Below are positions 1 through 5,760 of a stretch of DNA of 7,728 nt, piece after piece; positions within the stretch are counted from its first letter, which is position 1, and each line of letters opens with the position of its first letter. A model generated the notes under the pieces. The model made no database searches. It was not told where the DNA came from and saw only the letters and a list, made by a program, of their open reading frames with translations. The position numbers were made by a program, and so were the translations under genes. The stretch covers positions 1 through 7,728 of the forward strand of contig CAAEOU010000236.1 in NCBI GenBank assembly GCA_900757695.1, read 5' to 3'. The DNA is from an uncultured Oscillospiraceae bacterium. GTDB lineage: Bacteria > Bacillota_A > Clostridia > Oscillospirales > Oscillospiraceae.

Positions 1-949
1 CATAGGTGCGAATCACTTTTGCATTCTGCTCCAGAATTGAAAGCAGCGGTGCTGTGAAAATAATCCGTTTTTTGTTGTACCGTTCCCCATGCGCAAGCGC
101 ATACCGCAGAGAGGACAGGGTTTTGCCGCCCCCAGTCGGGACATTCAGACGGTAGATGCCCGGCCGCTCTTTGGCAAATTGCTTACACTGATCCGAGATA
201 TTCTTCCTTGCTCTCGCAATGGGCGTATCCATGGGAAACTGTGCAATTTTCTCTTCCACATGACGCAATCGTTCTGCCCATAATTCCGACATACGCTCCG
301 GCCACGCCGGGAAAACTGTACCATTCATAAAAGCGGCTGTATCATGCCGGTCCCCCTCGATCACCGTCGATAAGAGCATCCGTGCCAGCAGCCCCATGGC
401 AAAATAGTACTCGTCATCCTCCGCATAGTTCTCATCTATCTTTGTGAAGATGCCACCAATTTCCTCTGCGGCAAGCTGAAACAGCCTGTCTATTTCCCGA
501 GGTGACGTGAGCCCGCAAAATACTTTGACCGCCTCTTCATAACCGATGTTTTCCTTTTCCTCCCGGTATTTCAGTCCGATACGGCCTGCGGCATCTATGC
601 AGTCAAACAGGCCGTGATGGGCCCCCACCGCAAAGGCCAGCAGCTCCGCCGCAATAATTTCATGGAGCTGATCCGATCTATGGAAGCGCTCCATCAGAAA
701 TCGGCACCCCTGAAAGGTATGGATCACCGACCCTTTTACATGGCTTTCCGTTCCCAGAAGGTACTCCTGAAATGTCTCTGTCATCTTCCCAATATCATGT
801 ATCAATCCTGCCAGATAGGCAGCATGCTCAAGTCCGACCTCTCGCAGACATATTCGTGCCCGCTCCGCCGTCCCCTGCAAATGCGCCTGCACCGTCTGCA
901 GCTCTATTGCTCCATCGGGAAGCTCCCGTTTATGTGCATAATACTCCAT
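1..949 (-). CDS. cas3: CRISPR-associated nuclease/helicase Cas3, N-terminal 316 residues (runs off left edge)
   Basis: Translating the minus strand from the ATG at 949 gives an open frame to the window edge. Residues 1 to about 235 match a Cas3 HD nuclease domain: H23, the H51-D52 pair in AGLIHDIGK, H111-H112 in GAHHG, and D200 in EGDR are the expected metal ligands. The SF2 helicase begins at about residue 250, with Walker A PTGGGKT at 271-277 and a motif Ia-like TAPLLSILEQNA at 299-310. Cas3 is recruited by Cascade in type I CRISPR systems, then nicks, unwinds and degrades the target DNA. The HD-helicase order in one chain is the usual fused form. The rest of the helicase, and any cascade, cas1, cas2 or array, would lie left of the window, so the subtype is not assigned. 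A GGAGG with a 7-nt spacer precedes the ATG. No frameshift is seen in the visible part. Confidence 0.93.
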   Translation of the reverse strand, partial: MEYYAHKRELPDGAIELQTVQAHLQGTAERARICLREVGLEHAAYLAGLIHDIGKMTETFQEYLLGTESHVKGSVIHTFQGCRFLMERFHRSDQLHEIIAAELLAFAVGAHHGLFDCIDAAGRIGLKYREEKENIGYEEAVKVFCGLTSPREIDRLFQLAAEEIGGIFTKIDENYAEDDEYYFAMGLLARMLLSTVIEGDRHDTAAFMNGTVFPAWPERMSELWAERLRHVEEKIAQFPMDTPIARARKNISDQCKQFAKERPGIYRLNVPTGGGKTLSSLRYALAHGERYNKKRIIFTAPLLSILEQNAKVIRTY

Positions 950-991
950 TTCCTCCCCTCCATTATATTCAAAATATCACAAAGTCCGGCT

Positions 992-1022
992 ATTGTAAAG
1001 AAATTATTGTGTATTTTGTCAA
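992..1022 (-). promoter_or_regulatory. Putative promoter of cas3
   Basis: On the minus strand a perfect TTGACA (1022-1017) is followed after 19 bp by TACAAT (997-992), one mismatch from TATAAT. The spacer is longer than the ideal 17 bp, so strength is uncertain. It lies about 45 bp upstream of the cas3 start in very AT-rich DNA. This is inference from sequence only. Confidence 0.45.
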
Positions 1023-1051
1023 TAAATCAAATTATCCATTCGCTTTTTCTG

Positions 1052-1080
1052 TTGAAACCATCCCATGGATTTGGTAAAAT
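1052..1080 (+). promoter_or_regulatory. Sigma-70/SigA promoter of the 1125-1691 gene
   Basis: TTGAAA (1052-1057), a 17-bp spacer and TAAAAT (1075-1080) give a near-consensus housekeeping promoter. TGG just before the -10 supplies an extended TGn element. It is 45 bp from the ATG at 1125. It is oriented away from the putative cas3 promoter, so the 175-bp intergenic region is a divergent control region. The imperfect inverted sequence ATCCCATGGAT lies in the spacer and could be an operator, but nothing else supports that. Confidence 0.65.
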
Positions 1081-1124
1081 AAAGTCATACACCTTTCACT
1101 TCGGCCGAACAAAGGAGGTCTACC

Positions 1125-1691
1125 ATGACAGAATTGGAAACCATGCAGCGGGCCAAGATGTATCTAAGCAAGCTGGCACAGGGAATCGATCCCATCTCTG
1201 ACACAAAGATTCCTGAGGATTCGGTATTTAATCAGCCCCGGCTGGCACGGTGCTTTTTCTATGTATCCGGTGTATTGCAGCAGGTTATCGATGCCGGCGG
1301 CATTCCCACCGGGCATCCCAAAGCTTCCAAATCCGCCAAAGCGGAATTTCACATCACGCCGGAACAGCTTTCCGCTGTTTCACTGTCGGATGAGCCCCTT
1401 CGGATCACAGCATTTGCATCCCTCCTCTCCGCCGCTGTCAATGATCCTGATATGAAGCATGCAAAGGCGACCACCATCACTGACTGGCTGTTGAATCACG
1501 GCTTTCTGCAAAAAGTCGAGGACGCAGCCGGAAAGCAGCACCGGATCCCTACGGAGTCCGGCCGACAGATCGGGATGTATACAGAGACCCGCCGGGGGCA
1601 GTCCGGCACCTATGAGGCAGTTTTTTATACGCCGAATGCCCAGCGTTTTCTTCTGGATCACATTCCGGAAATCTTTGAAGCCAAACAGTAA
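1125..1691 (+). CDS. Conserved-looking hypothetical protein, 188 aa
   Basis: This is a complete ORF with a strong AAAGGAGGT ribosome binding site (1111-1119) 5 nt before the ATG and a near-consensus promoter upstream, so it is very likely expressed. The protein has no signal peptide or membrane segment and appears cytoplasmic. Residues 1-60 are mostly helical, with the block RLARCFFYVSGVLQQVI (39-55). A basic, low-complexity linker follows at 62-74. Residues 115-188 resemble a winged-helix-like tail: TTITDWLLNHGFLQ, then a TxSGRxIGMYTExRRG turn and a strand-helix ending at AQRFLLDHI. From memory it resembles a recurrent clostridial hypothetical family with the same MTELExMQRAKMY opening, but I know of no function for it. 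It stands alone between cas3 (divergent) and a broken HAD gene that starts 23 nt after its stop, so the context does not reveal its job. Confidence 0.8.
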   Translation: MTELETMQRAKMYLSKLAQGIDPISDTKIPEDSVFNQPRLARCFFYVSGVLQQVIDAGGIPTGHPKASKSAKAEFHITPEQLSAVSLSDEPLRITAFASLLSAAVNDPDMKHAKATTITDWLLNHGFLQKVEDAAGKQHRIPTESGRQIGMYTETRRGQSGTYEAVFYTPNAQRFLLDHIPEIFEAKQ

Positions 1692-1714
1692 CGATCAGAA
1701 TTGGAGTGGAACCT

Positions 1715-1873
1715 GTGCGTGGAAATTTGATTCTGTTCGATGTAGACGGAACCATTATTACAGAAGGCAACTACATTCCCGCCTCTGCGGTAAATGCCAT
1801 CCGGGCAGCACATCGTATATCTCACCGATCCCCATGGCCTCCAGCAGTGCCCGGTCAATGCAGCCATTCCTGA
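1715..1873 (+). pseudogene. 5' remnant of a HAD-superfamily (Cof-like) hydrolase, truncated after about 34 codons
   Basis: A GTG start at 1715, preceded by GGAG (1703-1706), opens a frame beginning MRGNLILFDVDGTIITEGNY and continuing to NAIRAAHR at 1816. DVDGT is HAD motif I; its two aspartates are the nucleophile and the general acid/base. IPxSxxxAIRAAH is the usual helix after it in Cof-type sugar-phosphate or flavin phosphatases. After 1816 the HAD similarity stops. The frame runs for another 18 codons through antisense kinase sequence to a TGA at 1871-1873. A functional enzyme needs about 230 more residues, including motifs II-IV and the cap domain, so this is dead. It follows the 188-aa gene by 23 nt and may once have been co-transcribed with it. 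Confidence 0.8.
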
Positions 1874-2428
1874 CATCCAGCAGTGCGAACCGGAAATATC
1901 CGTGGCTTCGGACCATGCCTCGCCGGTAAGCCCGAAGCGAATATAATCCTTGACGGAAAAGACATATTGGATATTGGCGTAAACCTCAGGGCAGTGCTGC
2001 TTTATCCACCGCAGCAGCGGCGCTTGCTGACAGGGCATGATCTGCTGACAGATCTGCGGGTATACCCGACCATGGGTATCATCCTCATACCACTGCTGAA
2101 CAATTTCCCATGCCCGGTTATCCGTGGAGCCGATCCCCTGATAAGCGGGCTTATCATCATTTCCCCAGAGATACAGTCCCTTTCCGTGCCCGCAGACGGC
2201 AATCCCCAGAACATCTTCCGGGGAAATGGCTGATCTCTCAAAAATCTCCCGGATGCAGGCGCAATTGGCCTGCCAAAGTGATTCCATATCCCGCTCGCTA
2301 TAGCCGGGCTGGGGAGAACATACAGGGGTCTTCCGTGCTGCAACACAAAGCTCAGTCCCGCTGAGATCAAATAGTGCCGCCTTTGTCATAGTGCCGCCGT
2401 TATCGAGACCAATCGCATACTGTTTCAT
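1803..2428 (-). pseudogene. Truncated, frameshifted FGGY-family carbohydrate kinase (LyxK/xylulokinase-like)
   Basis: The start is ATG at 2428, with GGAGGGGAG about 5 nt upstream. The N-terminal actin-fold domain is clear: the phosphate-binding loop GLDNGGTMTKAALFD (8-22), PQPGYSERDMESLW, and the GICGxGKGL-type strand read here as AVCGHGKGLYLW. The opening resembles LyxK-type (L-xylulose/3-keto-L-gulonate) kinases, but substrate cannot be assigned safely. Homology in this frame continues to TDISGS near 1890. It then resumes in another frame as ALLDVRNGCIDRALLE (about 1887-1838) and GEIYDVLP (to 1803), so one base appears lost around 1883-1890. Beyond 1803 the sequence is antisense to the HAD remnant. 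About 205 of some 500 residues survive; the C-terminal domain with the catalytic aspartate is gone, so no activity is expected. The uncorrected frame runs to 1658 with a meaningless tail. Confidence 0.85.
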
Positions 2429-2449
2429 TTAAAGCTCCCCTCCAATAGT

Positions 2450-2463
2450 TGCAATCGATTGCA
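2450..2463. promoter_or_regulatory. LacI-family operator, perfect 14-bp palindrome (site 1)
   Basis: TGCAATCGATTGCA is a perfect palindrome with the central CG and TGnAAnCGnTTnCA layout typical of LacI/CcpA-family sites. It ends 22 bp upstream of the kinase start. On the minus strand a TTGACA (2476-2471) lies 7 bp before it, so bound repressor would cover the core promoter or early transcript of the kinase. No good -10 at standard spacing was found, so the exact promoter is unresolved. The likely ligand is the LacI-type protein encoded at 2695-3696. Confidence 0.75.
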
Positions 2464-2560
2464 TATATAATGTCAAAAAATTTCAGAACATATCAATGGG
2501 AAAAATTCCTCAAATTCAACAAATAATTGCGAAAATAAGCTGTATTCTAAAATTCGAAAC

Positions 2561-2573
2561 GCAATCGATTTGC
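2561..2573. promoter_or_regulatory. LacI-family operator-like site 2
   Basis: GCAATCGATTTGC repeats the GCAATCGATT core of site 1 and keeps the central AATCGATT palindrome, with one extra T before the right GC. Its central CG is exactly 110 bp from that of site 1. It lies just upstream of the predicted lacI-type promoter, which suggests autoregulation or a looped complex with site 1. Confidence 0.6.
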
Positions 2574-2586
2574 CGATTGTGCCTAT

Positions 2587-2618
2587 TTGTTACAATCTGG
2601 TTTCATATCGTATATAAT
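2587..2618 (+). promoter_or_regulatory. Putative promoter of the LacI-type regulator
   Basis: A perfect TATAAT at 2613-2618 is the anchor. The -35 is weak: TTACAA (2590-2595) at 17 bp, or TTGTTA (2587-2592) at 20 bp. The implied leader to the ATG at 2695 is about 70 nt, with nothing obvious in it. Confidence 0.5.
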
Positions 2619-2694
2619 GAATCAATAATACGATGCTCCATTGTGGTTTTCCCAGCAAACGCCCCATTTGGATTTCAGGAAATAAGGAGTTGCC

Positions 2695-3696
2695 ATGACA
2701 ATTTACGATATTGCAAAGTGTGCCGGCGTTTCGGCCAGCACCGTTTCCCGCGTGCTCAATAATAAGCCGGGTGTAAACCGTGTGACCCGGGCAAGGATCG
2801 AAAAGCTGCTGGTCGAAAACTATTTTGCCCCCAATGCCTCCGCTCAGGGCCTTGTCAGCCAGTCTTCCCGGATCATCGGTATTATGATGTCGGATATCCG
2901 CACCATACACCATGCGGAGAGCGCCTATTATGTGGAGCAGGCACTGCAAAAGGCTGGCTATTCCTGTCTGATCGTCAACTGTGGCTTTACCGATGAATCT
3001 CGGGAAGCGGGGCTTCGTCTGCTGGCCTCCCGCCGTGCGGAGGCTGTGGTGCTGATCGGTTCCACCTTCCAGTCGGAGAAAATCAAGAAAGCCATTGCGC
3101 TTCTTTTGGGAGACAGGCCGATCATTCTGGAAAACGGCATCATTGACCTGCCCAATGTCTACAGTGTGCTGGCCGATGAAGAGCACGGGGTCGCAGCCTG
3201 TTTAGAGCTTCTGTACAGCAAGGGCCGCAGACATCCCTGTTATGTCAATATGAACACCACCCCCAGTAACCTGCTGAAGCTTCGGGGCTTTTCCCACGTT
3301 TGGCGGGAGCATTTTCCCGGAACCGAGCCCCGGATCATCGATGTGGCCCGCCGGGAGGACTGCGATGAATGGAACACCTGCTACGATGCTGTAAAGGCCA
3401 TGTTCTCTCAGCCCCAGGAGATCGATTCCATCATTTTCTCTACCGACCAGCTGGCCAATGCCGGAATGCGGGCCCTGCAGGATCTTGGCATTCGCATTCC
3501 CGAGGACGTGGCGATCATCGGTATTGACAACTCCATCTACTCGCAGCTGTGTTCCCCCCAGATGACCGTTCTGAACAACAAGATGCCGGAGCTCAGCATC
3601 ACCTGCTCCAATATTCTGCTTCAAATCCTCAGCGGTCAGACCGTATCCAATCGGCTGATGGTGGTCTCCGAGATCATTGAGCGCGGCACCACCTGA
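2695..3696 (+). CDS. LacI-family transcriptional regulator, 333 aa
   Basis: This is a full-length LacI/GalR repressor. The helix-turn-helix is at the start (TIYDIAKCAGVSASTVSRVL, residues 2-21). A hinge helix NASAQGL (47-53) follows, with Gln where Arg is common and the wedge Leu53 kept. Residues 59-333 form a periplasmic-binding-protein-like sensor domain, starting IIGIMMSDI and including FSTDQLANAGMRALQDLGIRIPEDVAIIGIDN near the end. AAGGAG lies 5 nt before the ATG. Length is normal and no disruption is seen. It is divergent to the FGGY kinase remnant, and GCAATCGATT sites lie before the kinase, before itself and before the mosaic sugar-binding ORF. It is therefore probably the local repressor of a sugar or sugar-acid operon. 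The effector is unknown; the kinase resemblance hints at a pentulose or keto-sugar derivative. It seems to be the only intact gene of this locus. Confidence 0.93.
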   Translation: MTIYDIAKCAGVSASTVSRVLNNKPGVNRVTRARIEKLLVENYFAPNASAQGLVSQSSRIIGIMMSDIRTIHHAESAYYVEQALQKAGYSCLIVNCGFTDESREAGLRLLASRRAEAVVLIGSTFQSEKIKKAIALLLGDRPIILENGIIDLPNVYSVLADEEHGVAACLELLYSKGRRHPCYVNMNTTPSNLLKLRGFSHVWREHFPGTEPRIIDVARREDCDEWNTCYDAVKAMFSQPQEIDSIIFSTDQLANAGMRALQDLGIRIPEDVAIIGIDNSIYSQLCSPQMTVLNNKMPELSITCSNILLQILSGQTVSNRLMVVSEIIERGTT

Positions 3697-3728
3697 TTTC
3701 CGCCGGACATATCCGCTCACAAGTCAGA

Positions 3729-3762
3729 TAACCCCTGAGATCCATTGCGATCTCAGGGGTTA
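3729..3762. terminator. Perfect 14-bp hairpin between convergent genes
   Basis: Left arm TAACCCCTGAGATC (3729-3742), loop CATTGC (3743-3748) and right arm GATCTCAGGGGTTA (3749-3762) pair without mismatch. It sits 33 bp after the regulator stop and 42 bp after the stop of the opposing ORF, the expected place for a bidirectional terminator. Neither side has a proper U-tract, so efficiency as an intrinsic terminator is uncertain. Confidence 0.65.
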
Positions 3763-3803
3763 ATTGGATTGGTGCGATCATTCCGCCGCAGAAGGCCGAA
3801 AAA

Positions 3804-4455
3804 TCAGCGAATTCTCTTCAGCTGGATCACCTGATGGTCTGCATTTGCATGGGTGGGGAACAGGAACAGATCTCCTCTGCTGTTGTGGCAGATTCCATGG
3901 GCCTTCAGGTCACTGTTAAAGTAGCCATGCTTTGCTACGATCTCAAAATCATCGTTGAAAATGGTGATATAACCGCTCCGGCCAGCCACATACATATACT
4001 CGCCGTCATAGGTCATGCCGGAGGGCTGCCCCAGTGTACCGTGGATATATGCGGCAATGGTGCCATCCGGATTATATACGGTTACTGCGTCGCCGTCACG
4101 GTCTGCGGCCCAGACCCGGTCCTTACTGTCGCAGGCAGCGGCATGCACAATGTTCAGATTCTTGATGTTCGCAACATAGGTATCCCAATTCGCCAAATCG
4201 CTCTCACCGGTGATAAAAGCAGGGATCTGCTGATCCACATAGGTCTCGATGTCCGACATAATTGCGGAATATTCATCGCCCTCTTCAGCGGTACGGGAAA
4301 TATAGCCGGTCTGATCCACGATCAGATCCTCTTCAATGGCGTGATTCAGTCCCTTGGTGTAATATTCGCCAAAGCCCTGAATGATATCCGGCAGATCGCC
4401 GGAAGCCATCATCTCTTACATATTCTCGGTGGATCGCATCATATTCTTTCTTCAT
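3804..4455 (-). pseudogene. Mosaic remnant: sugar ABC substrate-binding lipoprotein pieces joined to a beta-propeller (NHL-like) C-terminus
   Basis: The open frame from ATG 4412 encodes 202 residues that fall into three unrelated blocks. Residues 1-38 (MMASGDLPDIIQGFGEYY onward) match the interior of CUT1-type sugar-binding lipoproteins. Residues 41-88 (EYSAIMSDIETYVDQQIPAF to NIKNLNI) match the C-terminal end of the same type; the roughly 300 residues between are missing. Residues 90-202 (CDSKDRVWAADRDGD, GQPSGMTYDGEYMYVAG, HGICHNSRGDLFLF) are the last blades of an NHL-like propeller. Both joints are in frame. Upstream, ATG at 4455 reads MKKEYDAIHREYVR in another frame, and an in-frame TAA precedes the 4412 ATG. 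That is consistent with a small indel between the two parts. No signal peptide, lipobox or Shine-Dalgarno survives. I read it as serial deletions collapsing two or more genes; a novel functional fusion is possible but unlikely. Confidence 0.7.
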
Positions 4456-4459
4456 TTTA

Positions 4460-4470
4460 GCAATCGATTT
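4460..4470. promoter_or_regulatory. LacI-family operator-like site 3
   Basis: GCAATCGATTT is identical to 11 bases of site 2 and shares GCAATCGATT with site 1. It lies only 4 bp before the ATG at 4455 of the mosaic sugar-binding remnant. This links that transcription unit to the LacI-type regulator. It also suggests the promoter-proximal leader and the gene start were lost. Confidence 0.6.
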
Positions 4471-4535
4471 CTATTTAAATGGCAACACTACCCCAATCAC
4501 TCTGTTGTCGGGTATGCTGAACGATCCATAATTTT

Positions 4536-4560
4536 AGGGGAGGGCGTTATGCCCTCCCCT
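4536..4560. terminator. GC-rich 10-bp hairpin downstream of the phosphatase gene
   Basis: AGGGGAGGGC (4536-4545), loop GTTAT and GCCCTCCCCT (4551-4560) form a perfect, very stable stem 33 bp beyond the phosphatase stop. On the minus strand it is followed by AAAATTATGG rather than a U-run, so it is only terminator-like. The rest of 4413-4593 holds operator site 3 and no gene. Confidence 0.55.
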
Positions 4561-4593
4561 GCTCTTTCTGCATTCGAAATCCATTCAATCAAA

Positions 4594-5760
4594 TCAATAA
4601 TAGTACTTCTCCACCAGCTTGCCGTCTTCCTCCAGCAGCCTGCAAAGATGGTCGATTGCCTTCATCTTCATATCCAGATCCAGCGGAACATTTTTCCCCT
4701 CGTATCCCGGATTTCTCGCCTTCCCGATAAACACCCGAAGACAGGTGCAATGTTCCACCAGCTGTTTAGCTAAAATTGCAGCGCCGTTTTCTCCATCGAT
4801 CTCCCGAAAATCCGGCGTGGTCGCTTTATAATACCGCTCCAGTATATCCCCTGCCCGGGTAACGGTCAGCAGGCCCTCGGTCACCAGGTCAATATCCGCC
4901 ATAAACGCAATGGGCGGCACGCCGTCCGCAGCAGTTTCCGGCATTGTGACCACAGGTGTATCCAAAATTCTGGACACAATGTTGGAGGTGGTTCCGCCGC
5001 AGATGATCTTCGCTCCCTCTGCACTCATAAATTCATGCACCATAAAGGCGTCATCCTCCGGATATTCCGGCGGCCCATACATCAGGTTGACTGTCTCCTC
5101 TGTTGGAACACGGATCACCATGGCTGTTACGTCATCGGTGGGCTTGCCCCCATAGAGGTTATTGACCGCCTCCACCAACTCAGACGCCAGCCGCCGGGCA
5201 CTATGGAAGGTCCCGGTTCTCTGGCACAGCCATGCGGCAACGCTGTCCCAATTCCATGAAAAAGAGAAATGGTTGTCAATCCCGGCATTCACCGCACCAT
5301 CAGAGGTAATGACAATCACATCTCCCTCTACCAGCGGAATGCTGCTCTCCCAGATTTTCTTCTGTTCGATCATCCGAAGGGTGCGCTCCGGCTGAACGAT
5401 CTGCCGGTTCCGAATGATCCACGCCTGCGGGTTGTCAAACTCCACCAGCTTAGCCACGCCGTTCTTATCGATATTTACTACGGAGAAAGTGCAGTAATTC
5501 ATTCCTCGCTCCGAACAGACCGGAAGACTGCGAATGACCACATCCACCGCCGATTCTACGCTTTCGCCCCCCAGCAGCATGGTGGACAAAATGGCAGAAC
5601 CCATGGTAGAGAGAATATTCGCCTTGACTCCGCTGCCCATGCCATCGGCCAACACACCAATAAAGCCATCCTTCCAGCGCTTATGCTCTACCCGGTCACC
5701 GCAGACCTCCTCGCCATCGTGATTGATGCTTCGGTAGCCATAGTCAATGCTGATATTCAA
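4594..5760 (-). CDS. SpoIIE-family PP2C-type serine/threonine phosphatase, 388 aa
   Basis: Residues 1 to about 220 form a SpoIIE/PP2C phosphatase domain. The metal-binding signatures are visible: LADGMGSG (38-44, D39), ITSDGAVNAG (151-160, D154) and GKPTDDVTAMVI (205-216, D209/D210). Such enzymes dephosphorylate phosphoserine or phosphothreonine proteins, classically anti-anti-sigma factors. Residues 225-388 are an extension with KIICGGTTSNIVSRIL (251-266) that I recall from phosphatases found beside hydrogenases; its role is unknown. No membrane segment is seen, unlike SpoIIE itself, so it is probably soluble. The start is TTG: an AGGAGG lies 7 nt upstream, no early in-frame ATG exists, and the TTG overlaps the TGA of the upstream hydrogenase gene. 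That implies translational coupling. It is likely the output module of the hydrogenase sensor; its substrate is not in the window. Confidence 0.92.
   Translation of the reverse strand: MNISIDYGYRSINHDGEEVCGDRVEHKRWKDGFIGVLADGMGSGVKANILSTMGSAILSTMLLGGESVESAVDVVIRSLPVCSERGMNYCTFSVVNIDKNGVAKLVEFDNPQAWIIRNRQIVQPERTLRMIEQKKIWESSIPLVEGDVIVITSDGAVNAGIDNHFSFSWNWDSVAAWLCQRTGTFHSARRLASELVEAVNNLYGGKPTDDVTAMVIRVPTEETVNLMYGPPEYPEDDAFMVHEFMSAEGAKIICGGTTSNIVSRILDTPVVTMPETAADGVPPIAFMADIDLVTEGLLTVTRAGDILERYYKATTPDFREIDGENGAAILAKQLVEHCTCLRVFIGKARNPGYEGKNVPLDLDMKMKAIDHLCRLLEEDGKLVEKYYY

Noticed and set aside
614..1201. 195-residue plus-strand ORF
   Set aside because: It is antisense to cas3 for most of its length and crosses the divergent promoter region; it has no ribosome binding site and a low-complexity translation.
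1658..1802. C-terminal tail of the uncorrected kinase frame
   Set aside because: This stretch is antisense to the HAD start and the end of the 188-residue gene; it is read-through after the frameshift, not kinase sequence.
2471..2476. TTGACA on the minus strand as a full kinase promoter
   Set aside because: No acceptable -10 lies 16-18 bp downstream, so it is mentioned with the operator rather than called as a promoter.
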